From NCBI RefSeq assembly GCF_004146235.1, contig NZ_SELO01000026.1, positions 1-54,125 on the forward strand: a stretch of 54,125 nucleotides of DNA, written 5' to 3'. The position numbers and the translations under genes are program-made. The notes beneath the pieces are model-generated. The model was not told the origin of the DNA. It saw only the letters and a program-made list of their open reading frames with translations, and did not search any database. Below, in pieces: positions 18,351 through 26,731 of the stretch. This stretch comes from Tropicimonas sp. IMCC6043 (lineage in GTDB: Bacteria; Pseudomonadota; Alphaproteobacteria; Rhodobacterales; Rhodobacteraceae). Numbering within the stretch: position 1 is the first letter of the stretch; each line of letters begins with the position of its first letter.

Positions 18351-18444
18351 CCTTTTCCAGAGACCCCGCCCGTAGGTAACCGATCACCTCGCCGGGCCGG
18401 TCCATAAACTCTCTCTTGTGTATCGAAAACATCAGGAGTTTCAT
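18351..18444 (-). pseudogene. 5' part of the minus-strand gene interrupted at 17096-18350
   Basis: From ATG 18444 on the minus strand the frame reads MKLLMFSIHKREF and continues through DRPGEVIGYLRAGSLEK. It meets the insertion element at 18350. Removing the element and four bases extends it in frame to the stop at 16955. The family is unknown. It is divergent from the HNH nuclease gene starting at 18487, so a shared promoter region lies in the 42 bases between them. Confidence 0.45.
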
Positions 18445-18486
18445 GACCCTAAATGACACCGGTACAATGAAGAAAAGGTTAACCAA

Positions 18487-19293
18487 GTGTTTGAGGTAGG
18501 CGAGCTCTATAGTCGAGTCGAAGACATCCACGAGAAGTTCGGAGGAGGTCGGCAGAGCGGTATATCACCGTCGGCGCAGGCACCCTATGTGTTCATCTTC
18601 ACAGGCAAGAGCGGCGAGCAGTTCGGCTACGATGACGGCTGGCAGGACGACGAAACCTTTCTCTACACGGGTGAGGGCCAGGTCGGCGACATGGAATTCA
18701 CTAGGGGAAACAGAGCAATCCGGGACCATGCCAAAGACGGCAAGGACATCCTTCTCTTCGAGATGCTCGGCAAGAGCCAACCTTATCGGTTCCTCGGTGA
18801 GTTTGCCTGCGCTGGCTGGCAGGTGGACCGAGGGCCGGACAAGAATGGCGACATGCGCGAGGCGATCCGCTTTCACCTCGTACGGGTGGGGTTGGAAGTC
18901 GGAACAAGTAGCGATGAGGACGAGAAGGCTCCAACGAAATCGCTGGAGGAACTCAGAAAGCGCGCCTACGACGCTGTCGAGCCAAAGAAAGCTGCATCGA
19001 TCATGGATGCGAAGGTGCGCCTCAGGAAGCGTTCCGAGGCCGTGAAGGCATATGTTTTGGCGAGAGCCGGTGGGAAGTGCGAGTTGACAGGGAAGCCTGC
19101 CCCGTTCCTCCGAAAATCAGGTGAGCCTTATCTTGAAGTCCACCATACCCGTCGCCTGTCTGACGACGGCCCCGATGATCCGCGGTGGGTTGCTGCGATC
19201 GATCCGACGGTTCATCGGCAGATCCACCTTGGAGTCGACGGCGATGAGTTGAACAAGCGGTTGAAAGAGAAGTTGAAGGCGATCGAGCTGTAG
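18487..19293 (+). CDS. SRA-like/HNH nuclease (McrA-type, modification-dependent candidate)
   Basis: This 268-residue protein has an N-terminal domain with GGGRQSGISPSAQAPYVFIF, YDDGWQDDETFLYTGEGQVGD and GNRAIRDH (about residues 19-85). This pattern resembles the SRA-type domain of ScoMcrA-like restriction enzymes. The C-terminal HNH region (about residues 190-262) contains KCELTGKPAPF, YLEVHHTRRLSDDGPDDP and VHRQIHLGVDGDELN. Compared with classical members, the second half of each zinc-binding pair is gone: C-E-L-T instead of C-x-x-C, and D-P-T-V-H instead of C-P-N-C-H. It may be a variant subgroup or impaired. The start is GTG 18487. Confidence 0.7.
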   Translation: MFEVGELYSRVEDIHEKFGGGRQSGISPSAQAPYVFIFTGKSGEQFGYDDGWQDDETFLYTGEGQVGDMEFTRGNRAIRDHAKDGKDILLFEMLGKSQPYRFLGEFACAGWQVDRGPDKNGDMREAIRFHLVRVGLEVGTSSDEDEKAPTKSLEELRKRAYDAVEPKKAASIMDAKVRLRKRSEAVKAYVLARAGGKCELTGKPAPFLRKSGEPYLEVHHTRRLSDDGPDDPRWVAAIDPTVHRQIHLGVDGDELNKRLKEKLKAIEL

Positions 19294-19391
19294 TACGCAT
19301 TAGCACCGGCTGATCTGTTTCTGAGCAGAGATGGGCTTGCCTATTTATGAGCGCCGGGCGACTACTTGCGAGCACCTCCCAGAGTTGACCC

Positions 19392-22300
19392 ATGCCGTTG
19401 TTTGAAATTGAAAAAGACTATCTAGCCCGCCTAACTGACATTCAGCTTGAGGAGCTCATTGCTAGACTGTGTGAGGCGGAGGTTTCCAAATTCGGTGGAA
19501 AACTCAGAGACGTGATGTGGTCAGGATCGATCAACGCCCCCGACGGCGGCGTTGATGTGCAAGTTAAGTCTGATCCTACATTTGACGGTGATTTCATTCA
19601 GCGTCCCGAGACGGTCTTTCAGGCAAAAAAACCGTCCATGCCGCCAAGCAAGATTCGCGGCGAAATGACCGAAGGTACCGCCCCTCTAGATATCCTGAAA
19701 CACTTGGCGAGCAAAAAAGGTGCCTATATCATCGTGTGCCTTTCTGAGGATAACTCTCCTCGTTCGCACCGGTCGCGTGTTGAGGCTATGGAACAGGTTG
19801 TCGGCGCTTTGCCCGAAACCGCCGACGTTCACGTGGACTTCTACGATCGATCGCGGCTCCAGCGTTGGTTGGCGCAGCACGTAACAGTTCAACTTTGGGT
19901 TCGCGAAGTGCTAGGGCGGAGAGTGTCCGGTTGGCGTCCGTTTGGTCGATGGAGTGCCACGCCGATCGATGCGGATGACGCAATGCTGTTAGCTTCGGGC
20001 GTTGAGGTTCTCGTTCCCGGGCACGCCGGACCTGTACAGCTAGACAAAGGTATTCAGCTAACAAGGGAATTATTAAGGAAATCTCCGAAAGCCGTTCGAA
20101 TAACTGGCTTGTCCGGTGTAGGGAAGACGCGTTTTGTGCAAGCCTTGTTCGAGGAGAACGTCGGAGAGACACCACTTGACCGAACAACAGCAATCTACGC
20201 AGATGTGTCGGACGAACTTGAACCTACACCTCGTTCTCTACTCGATGAGTTGTCGGTTGAAGGCACAGACTCCTTGCTCGTTCTAGATAACTGTTCTGCC
20301 GATCTACATGGAAGGTTGGCCTCCCGGCTACAAGCCAATGCCCAAAGTCCCAAACTAATAACTATTGAGTATGACATTCGGGATGACAGCCAACAGACCA
20401 CAGAAGTAGTCCGGATCGTAGCCGATGGCCCGGAGGTCGCTGAGAAGCTTGTGCTGAGACGGTTTCCGGACCTCGGACAGGTTAATGCACTACGCATTGC
20501 TAAATTCGCCGAAGGGAATGCAAGGTTGGCCTTGGCACTTTCAGACGTAGTTCCAAGAGATGGAACTCTGTCGAGGCTTTCGGACGATGAACTATTTAAA
20601 CGGATATTCCATCAGCGCCACGATTTAGACGTCGGTCTAATGGAGCAAGCCGAAGCTTTGTCGCTAGTCTATTCGTTTTCTGTCGACCAAGATGAAAACG
20701 GTGTTGATGAGTTGGCGATCCTTGGCCAACTCTGTGAACAGACGCGCCTGCGGATGAGCCGCGCCGCTGCGACTTTATTGGAGCGCCAGGTGGCGCAACA
20801 AAGGGGACGATGGAGGGCGATATTGCCGCATGCAATCGCGAACAGGTTGGCCTCACGAGCTCTTTCACAAATCCCAATTGACTACTTATTGAAAGTTTTT
20901 GAAAACGACAAAAACCAACGGCTACTAACTTCATTCTGTCGGAGAATTGGTTACCTACATGATAGTGCAGTTGCGCGCAATCTAGTCTATTCGTGGTTCG
21001 ATACTGGTGGTATGTTTGAAGATTACTGCTCGCTTTCGACTGAGAGGCGCAAATTGTTTCATCTTGTGGCTCCGGTCGCCCCGGAATCAGTATTGAAGAG
21101 TTTAGAGCGGAGTTTTGGCAGTTTTGGCCTAGAGGCACTTAGTACTCCTTGCGATACAAGTTCTCTTCAGAACTCAGAACTCTCAAACCTCCTCTTCAAC
21201 CTTGCCTACGACGACTCATTGTTTGATCGTTGTGCGTCGATTCTTTTAGCTATTGCCTTAAGGGCAAAAAACGAAACTACGAACTCAGACGCTGCAGAAA
21301 AGCTCGAGAATCTGTGCCAACTTCGTCTGTCAGGAACTCATGCAACCCCACTTCGCCGAGGTAAATTGATCGAAAATTGCCTGCTGTCTGATGATGAAGC
21401 ACAGCAACTGATGGGCATTCGTCTTCTGCATTCGTCCCTAGAAAGCCGACATTGGAGTTCAGGGGCAGAATTTTCGTTCGGCGCTAGGCCAAGAGACTAT
21501 GGCTTTCACCCAAGTCCAGACGAAACGATTGAGTGGTTCACTTTGTTCTTAAATATCGGGAAGCGTGCGGCCCAAAAAGGCAGCAAGTTGACTAGGGACA
21601 AAGTGCGTTCAACACTAGCGCATGCTTTGCGGGGGCTTTGGCGATCAGACGCCCTGTTTCCAGTGCTTAGAAAAATCGCAGAAGAGCTGAACGAAGATGA
21701 GCCTTGGATTGAAGGTTGGAAGGAAATCCGAACAGCAATCTACTTAGACGGCAAGCAAGACGACGACGGTAAGATTCCTAACGATCTACTCGTCAAATTG
21801 CGTGAATTGGACAAGCTTCTCAAACCGAAGGATATTGCAAGCAGCGTACGAGCATTCGTTGCCTCCTCAGATTCGCGCTATATGCTAGATGAAGAATTCG
21901 ACTACGAAACCGCCGATGGTTTCCGGGAGTCTAGTAGGCGTTTGGCGAAAATCGCATTTCAGCTAGGAACTGTGGCTCGAAACGATGCCGCATTGATCAA
22001 CGAGGTGGCTCCATCATTGTTCTCGGCTGAGTACAGCTCTCATCAGCAACATGAGTTCGGTCGCGGGCTGATTGAAGGGTATGTTTCTCCGCGGCGGATT
22101 TGGGACCAACTCGTGCGAATATTGCACGAAATGGAGACGGAGCGTTTCTGTTACGGCGTACTGACAGGAGTTCTTCAGGCGGTGTCTGAAGCAGACCGGC
22201 CATTGGCACAAAATTTACTGGATGAATGCCTGCAGGATGATCTTCTTAGACATGGGATCGTTCGGTTGCACCCTGTGCAAGGGTTTGATGAGGTGGATTT

Positions 22301-23246
22301 CATCCGTTGCCTTGCGGCTTTAGAGTTCGGAGACGTTCCCGCCTTCACGTTCGAGGATCTATACTGGCAGTCAGAGTATCTGCACCTATCCAACGATCTG
22401 CTGGTCACTTTGACTAATCAGCTTAGTTCCTATCCCCGCGGGCCAGATTCAATCGCGCATGGACTAGCAATGCGGTTGCACGGTAGGAAATCTGAGAGCG
22501 GTATTCTATCTCCGGAAATCGTCCGTTTGGCCCTTGTTGCAGCAGGGTATTCGATCGGCGGGCGAGACACTAAGAATCAAATGGCCGATCACCACTGGTC
22601 CGAAGTCTTGGACTACTGCCTTAAGAAATTTGAATTTCCTGTCGAGGAAATGGCGTTAATCGACGCCATCTTTGACAATTTCGACAGGTCCTATGGCCTT
22701 TTGAGTGACTGGAACGACACAGTGGCGACGATAGTTAAATATCGCACGGAGATGATCCTCAACAGGGCTTTCGTCGATCCTCGAACATCAGAACGGGATC
22801 GGTTTGTGGTCTTTGAAGGTGGAATCCGAAATAAGTATCCGCTTGCCGGTGTCTCTCCGGACGTACTCGTAACCTGGTGTCGAGAATCCGGTCTTCAGGA
22901 ATCTTGGTCAAACGTGGCGCAAGTCGTGCCTGCTTTCACAATGCCAAAAGAGGGATCGAGAAGAACCCTGTCCGAACATGTGACAGCCTTGCTGAAGCAT
23001 GCCCCTAACCCGTCTGAGGTTGTGGAGGCGATTATTCCTCAAGCCCGGCCTACATCTGGATGGACCGCCGACCGGGCCCATGACTTCGACTCGCGGATAG
23101 CAGCGTTTGAAGAGCTGAGTAATCACCCCGTTCAGAGCGTTCGTGCCGCAGTTGCCGACGCAATTGAAAAAGCCCGAGCTATAGAGGCGGAAATGTGGAA
23201 ATGGCTACAGAACGAGGACAGGGAGCGGGGGCAATCGTTCGAGTGA
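19392..23246 (+). CDS. Large Avs-like protein: nuclease-like N-terminus plus STAND-type P-loop
   Basis: This 1284-residue protein begins with a PD-(D/E)XK-like domain: E-L-I-A-R-L near the start, PDGGVDVQVKSD (about residues 49-60) and ETVFQAKK (about residues 73-80), the D...QxK pattern of Mrr/Cap4-type nucleases. A P-loop follows at ITGLSGVGKTRFVQALF (about residues 236-252), with a Walker B-like SLLVLDNCSADL. The long C-terminal half is helical without recognised motifs. This order matches antiviral STAND (Avs) ATPases, in which the C-terminal part senses phage proteins and the N-terminal nuclease acts. Its AT-rich composition differs from its flanks and suggests separate acquisition. Subfamily is not assigned. 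Confidence 0.65.
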   Translation: MPLFEIEKDYLARLTDIQLEELIARLCEAEVSKFGGKLRDVMWSGSINAPDGGVDVQVKSDPTFDGDFIQRPETVFQAKKPSMPPSKIRGEMTEGTAPLDILKHLASKKGAYIIVCLSEDNSPRSHRSRVEAMEQVVGALPETADVHVDFYDRSRLQRWLAQHVTVQLWVREVLGRRVSGWRPFGRWSATPIDADDAMLLASGVEVLVPGHAGPVQLDKGIQLTRELLRKSPKAVRITGLSGVGKTRFVQALFEENVGETPLDRTTAIYADVSDELEPTPRSLLDELSVEGTDSLLVLDNCSADLHGRLASRLQANAQSPKLITIEYDIRDDSQQTTEVVRIVADGPEVAEKLVLRRFPDLGQVNALRIAKFAEGNARLALALSDVVPRDGTLSRLSDDELFKRIFHQRHDLDVGLMEQAEALSLVYSFSVDQDENGVDELAILGQLCEQTRLRMSRAAATLLERQVAQQRGRWRAILPHAIANRLASRALSQIPIDYLLKVFENDKNQRLLTSFCRRIGYLHDSAVARNLVYSWFDTGGMFEDYCSLSTERRKLFHLVAPVAPESVLKSLERSFGSFGLEALSTPCDTSSLQNSELSNLLFNLAYDDSLFDRCASILLAIALRAKNETTNSDAAEKLENLCQLRLSGTHATPLRRGKLIENCLLSDDEAQQLMGIRLLHSSLESRHWSSGAEFSFGARPRDYGFHPSPDETIEWFTLFLNIGKRAAQKGSKLTRDKVRSTLAHALRGLWRSDALFPVLRKIAEELNEDEPWIEGWKEIRTAIYLDGKQDDDGKIPNDLLVKLRELDKLLKPKDIASSVRAFVASSDSRYMLDEEFDYETADGFRESSRRLAKIAFQLGTVARNDAALINEVAPSLFSAEYSSHQQHEFGRGLIEGYVSPRRIWDQLVRILHEMETERFCYGVLTGVLQAVSEADRPLAQNLLDECLQDDLLRHGIVRLHPVQGFDEVDFIRCLAALEFGDVPAFTFEDLYWQSEYLHLSNDLLVTLTNQLSSYPRGPDSIAHGLAMRLHGRKSESGILSPEIVRLALVAAGYSIGGRDTKNQMADHHWSEVLDYCLKKFEFPVEEMALIDAIFDNFDRSYGLLSDWNDTVATIVKYRTEMILNRAFVDPRTSERDRFVVFEGGIRNKYPLAGVSPDVLVTWCRESGLQESWSNVAQVVPAFTMPKEGSRRTLSEHVTALLKHAPNPSEVVEAIIPQARPTSGWTADRAHDFDSRIAAFEELSNHPVQSVRAAVADAIEKARAIEAEMWKWLQNEDRERGQSFE

Positions 23247-23581
23247 ACGTAGATTTCTGACTTTCTTGGGCTAGATGTTCGCTGACAGCTGACAACGAAA
23301 AATCACCCCGTCGTATGAGAGGGGTCCCTAACGACTTTTCCGAGAAGGCGCCCCTTGGGCATCTGGGGGGTGGCCTGTTATGGGATGTGTGAGGCGGTTC
23401 AGGGTTAGGGTGATAGGAGCGATGACCCTGGCAGTCGTCATTATCCAGAGACTGCGTTGTTCTAGCGATAGCTGTATTTTAATGGTTGCAGCGTCGTACT
23501 GGTAGCCGAAACCGAACCACCTTCGAACCACGGCAATGGTTAGTCGATGGTTTCAGTTCTTGCTAACTATTTGATTTATTT

Positions 23582-23634
23582 TGGCTCCGGCGGTAGGGAT
23601 CGAACCTACGACCAATTGATTAACAGTCAACTGC
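23582..23634 (-). other. 3' fragment of tRNA-Asn(GTT): integration (att) half-site
   Basis: On the minus strand this reads GCAGTTGACTGTTAATCAAT, then the T-arm GTTCGATCCC and the CCA end. This is the anticodon loop (GTT), variable loop, T-arm and 3' acceptor of tRNA-Asn. The 5' half is missing: sequence upstream of GCAG does not pair as a D-arm. A tyrosine integrase gene begins 155 bases to the right. This is the typical trace left by an element that integrates into the 3' end of tRNA-Asn. The rest of the 543-bp gap (23247-23789) shows no gene. Confidence 0.85.
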
Positions 23635-23789
23635 CTATATCGAGTGAAGTTCTTGATGCGGAAAAAAAGATTCTTTCTATTAACGTCGGTTAGAAGGGTT
23701 CATGTTGTAGCATCTTGCACCATAAAGTACCATTGTGGAGTCAGTTTGTTTGGACAGTTGTTTGGACGAAAACCGGGCGAGAGTGCAAG

Positions 23790-25136
23790 ATGGACGATAA
23801 GAAACCGGCGAGCCTGCGGGGTAAGGCTAAGCGCATCAAAATCGACAGCAGGGTTGTGGCGGCTGCGCTGAAACGCCGTGCGACGGGCTGCCGGGAAGTA
23901 ATTGCTGACGCCGTGACCCCCGGCCTGCGGCTTAAGGTCGGACCGCGTGGCGGCAGTTACACATACACGGGCAGAGCGCGGGGCCACCGACCCGATGGGA
24001 CCCGACACCCGGTCTCGGAATTTACACTTGGTCACGTCGATGACCTGACGCCCGCACAGGCGCGGGCTGCGGTTGAGGAACTTCAGGCGGTGCTGGCCCA
24101 AGGGCGCGATCCGAAGGCGGAGGTGCGAGAGGCTAAGGCCAAGGCCAATGCCGACGCGCGGGCACGGCAAACGATACGGCAGGTGGCCGACCGCTACCTT
24201 CGCAGTCAGCAGAACTGGACCGACGATGACAGAGAACGGCGGGCGCAGCAGACCGAGCATCAACGCCAGGAATCTCTGCATGTCCTAAGGGGCATCGAGG
24301 AAATGGGTGCAGGCGTGGCCGACCTCTGGATCGGAGATATGACGATGGCCCACCTTCAAGGCGTGTTGGATCTGCACACTGGCAAGCCCGCCACCGCCCG
24401 CCACCGTGGGCTGGCGCTGGACAAGTTCGCCCGCTGGGCGATGCGGAAGGGCTACATGCCTACCAACCCGTTTGACGGATATGAGCGCCCCAAGCCGCCG
24501 AAACCCCGCCAACGGCAGGCGGATGCTGCCGATGTTCAGGCGCTATGGAACGCGTCCGACCTGCCGGAAGTCATGCATGCCTTTACCCGATTGGCGATGT
24601 TGGTGCCGCTGAGAGCGGGTGAACTAGCGGAACTTGAACCTGGCAACATCGACCTTGAACGCTCTGCAATCGTGCTGGACGGCAAGGAAACCAAAAACGG
24701 CGACCCGTTCACCATTCCCCTCGCGTCATCGGCCCTTGAGATCGTCCAGCAGCGCCTTGCCGTGACCGGGGAAAGAGAACGGCTGTTCCAGCTGAACGGC
24801 GCCGGTGGTCCAATGAACGCGTGGAACAACTACAACCGTCGGGTTCGAAAATACGCGCCCGGCTTCCACTTGCACGATATCCGCCGCCTGTTCGTGAGCG
24901 TTCTGGCTGAGCAGGGCGTCGGGGATGCGGACACTACCGACAGTCTGTTGAACCACCGGCAAAGCGAGACCCGGAGCGGCGTCCGCGCGCATTACCATCA
25001 GGCGCGGCTGTGGCCCCGGCAAGTGAGAGTTATGCGCGCTTGGGCTGATCTCGTCAGCTATGCCGTCGAACATGCCGAGTGGCCCCCGATGGAGTTTGAA
25101 GACGACGTGGTAGTTGCGCTTGGGTCGGTACGATGA
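23790..25136 (+). CDS. Tyrosine-type integrase
   Basis: This 448-residue phage-type recombinase has an N-terminal DUF4102-like domain with VTPGLRLKV and FTLGHVDDLTPAQAR (about residues 45-110), a core-binding domain, and a catalytic domain. The active-site set is visible: R in VPLRAGELAEL, H-x-x-R in LHDIRRLF, H in LLNHRQ and the nucleophilic Y in VRAHYHQARLW. The start is ATG 23790; a frame open from 23715 would extend it without a better signal. It lies next to the tRNA-Asn half-site, so it most likely integrates this element there. The stop overlaps the next start by ATGA. Confidence 0.9.
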   Translation: MDDKKPASLRGKAKRIKIDSRVVAAALKRRATGCREVIADAVTPGLRLKVGPRGGSYTYTGRARGHRPDGTRHPVSEFTLGHVDDLTPAQARAAVEELQAVLAQGRDPKAEVREAKAKANADARARQTIRQVADRYLRSQQNWTDDDRERRAQQTEHQRQESLHVLRGIEEMGAGVADLWIGDMTMAHLQGVLDLHTGKPATARHRGLALDKFARWAMRKGYMPTNPFDGYERPKPPKPRQRQADAADVQALWNASDLPEVMHAFTRLAMLVPLRAGELAELEPGNIDLERSAIVLDGKETKNGDPFTIPLASSALEIVQQRLAVTGERERLFQLNGAGGPMNAWNNYNRRVRKYAPGFHLHDIRRLFVSVLAEQGVGDADTTDSLLNHRQSETRSGVRAHYHQARLWPRQVRVMRAWADLVSYAVEHAEWPPMEFEDDVVVALGSVR

Positions 25137-25621
25137 GCGATGAAACCCTCTGGCCCGGCATCAGAAATGAAGACTATCTCGGTGTAGAACTACCGGAAAT
25201 GCTCCGAATTCAAGGTGTCAAAAGCGGTGGTGGCAGTACGACTAGATTGCAGACCGACACGGAAGAATGGCTGACTCCGCACGAGTGGTATCAGCGATAT
25301 CATCGGTGGCGGGCCGGCGAACCGATTGGGCTGGTGCCACAGCACGGATCGCCGGAAAGTCATCTGTCGCCCATGGAGCGAGAACAACTCGAAACCGCCA
25401 TCAAGACGTACGCGCACGGTTTCAAGGAACGTGACCATCTTTGGCGGGCCGTTGCTGCCGAAATCAAGTCGGGTAAAAAGCGAACTGAAGCCTGCCGTTT
25501 GGCACTTAACGAACTCGGGCGCGGCTCAATGGGCGGAGACGATCCGCAAATTTTGGTGCCCCGGCACTTCTACCGGGTTGTGACGAGAGTGGTCCACGGT
25601 TTCAAAGGATTGCCTCGATAG
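25133..25621 (+). CDS. Unrecognised 162-residue protein behind the integrase
   Basis: No family is recognised. The protein contains TEEWLTPHEWYQRYHRWRAG and a helical, charged second half, FKERDHLWRAVAAEIKSGKK. Its ATG overlaps the integrase stop, so the two are translated together. In integrative elements this position often holds an excisionase or accessory recombination protein, but it is longer than typical excisionases. The role remains unknown. Confidence 0.6.
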   Translation: MSDETLWPGIRNEDYLGVELPEMLRIQGVKSGGGSTTRLQTDTEEWLTPHEWYQRYHRWRAGEPIGLVPQHGSPESHLSPMEREQLETAIKTYAHGFKERDHLWRAVAAEIKSGKKRTEACRLALNELGRGSMGGDDPQILVPRHFYRVVTRVVHGFKGLPR

Positions 25622-25725
25622 CACTTTTCAGGACGAAATATACCAAAAATCACTCAACTGTCTCTCAAGACAACCGGTAAAACTTGGTAATATTTGGAGG
25701 GGTCACTTTCGTAGGAGACCCCGAC

Positions 25726-26052
25726 ATGCCAAAGAGCGAGAAACCTGAGTTCGCCGTGTCTACCGGCGATGCGGCTCCAGATTTCGCGATCCCGCTTTGG
25801 GAGCCCGGCCAGCCATTGCCGAAATACGCTAACAAGCACAGCCTTGCCCGGATCATTTCGTGGCACTGTGAGCCGGTCAGTCCGTTGGGCCTTCGTTTCC
25901 ATCCACTTCGCGTGTCGCGTCCGGGGCGCGAGAACGTGTTCGAAGTTGAGTTTGCTCTTCAGTATTTTCGTAACCGCCTTAAGCGGGCAGGGACACATCA
26001 AGTCGGTTTGGAGCGTCGCAGGGCGAGAGATGTAGCATTGGGGAGGCGTTGA
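25726..26052 (+). CDS. Unrecognised 108-residue protein
   Basis: The start is ATG 25726; an in-frame start at 25684 would add 14 residues with no better ribosome site. The sequence MPKSEKPEFAVSTGDAAPDF continues into a basic C-terminus VGLERRRARDVALGRR. No domain is recognised. It ends two bases before the zinc-ribbon gene, so it belongs to the replication gene row of the element. Confidence 0.45.
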   Translation: MPKSEKPEFAVSTGDAAPDFAIPLWEPGQPLPKYANKHSLARIISWHCEPVSPLGLRFHPLRVSRPGRENVFEVEFALQYFRNRLKRAGTHQVGLERRRARDVALGRR

Positions 26053-26053
26053 A

Positions 26054-26551
26054 ATGACCGACGCCCGCACAATCACTCGCGCGCTTAACGGTCGCTGGCA
26101 CGGCAACACCGGATCGGCTCGCTGTCCCGCCCACGACGACCGACACCCGAGCCTGAGCATCGGCGACGCCGACAACGGTGGTCTACTGCTGACTTGCCAC
26201 GCCGGATGCACCTTCGAGGGGGTGATCGACGCGTTGAAGGTGAAAGGCATACTTGATGGCACAGCGCCAACGGACCGATGGTCGCCTATCCCGCAGATCC
26301 TGGATCACCACCGGGAGGCCATCACCGCCGCGCTGGGTAACCTCGTCACGCAGATCGACGTCGGGCTGAAGCTCGACGGTGACGCGGCAGTAGAAGAGAT
26401 CCACGGCTTTCTCAACGGCGACGCCCGCGCCTCCGGCGCGTTCGTGGCATCCGCCCTGCGCCGCGCTGGCGATGTCGACGCCATCCGCGAGGTGGCCGGC
26501 TACTGGCTGCAGGTGCTCTCGCCAACCATGGGCCGGGAGGTGCTGTCATGA
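26054..26551 (+). CDS. Primase-type zinc-ribbon protein
   Basis: This 165-residue protein has a CHC2-like zinc-binding region at its N-terminus: SARCPAHDDRHPSLSIGDAD and LLLTCHAGCTFEGVIDAL (about residues 21-60). The C...H...C..C spacing is that of the DNA-primase zinc motif used by phage and plasmid primases to find priming sites. The rest is helical with no polymerase motif, so the zinc module is encoded apart from the primase domain downstream. The next gene starts with no spacing after the stop. Confidence 0.75.
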   Translation: MTDARTITRALNGRWHGNTGSARCPAHDDRHPSLSIGDADNGGLLLTCHAGCTFEGVIDALKVKGILDGTAPTDRWSPIPQILDHHREAITAALGNLVTQIDVGLKLDGDAAVEEIHGFLNGDARASGAFVASALRRAGDVDAIREVAGYWLQVLSPTMGREVLS

Positions 26552-26731
26552 GTGTCACCGCTGCACAGGCCGAAGCCGCCCCTGATCGGCTGGGAGTATC
26601 TGGATCCGCTCCACGAGAAGTGGAAGCGGGTCTCGCGCCGCCGCGCGCTCTGGAGCCGCCGTGCAGCAGAGGCGTGGAGCAGCCGCCACTACGCGCGGGC
26701 AAGGCTCGCGGTTCTGGAGGGGAGGTCATGA
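26552..26731 (+). CDS. Small basic 59-residue protein between zinc-ribbon and primase genes
   Basis: A GTG directly after the upstream stop opens a frame that includes PPLIGWEYLDPLHEKWKR and ends HYARARLAVLEGRS. It stops in a TCATGA overlap with the primase ATG at 26728. The aromatic and basic composition looks protein-like, whereas the other open frame here (from 26548) reads as low-complexity G/P/A-rich text. The exact fit between neighbouring stop and start codons supports a real coupled gene. The function is unknown. Confidence 0.55.
   Translation: MSPLHRPKPPLIGWEYLDPLHEKWKRVSRRRALWSRRAAEAWSSRHYARARLAVLEGRS

Noticed and set aside
23582-23634. Functional tRNA-Asn gene
   Set aside because: Only the 3' 53 bases are present; no D-arm or 5' acceptor strand can be formed from the adjoining sequence.
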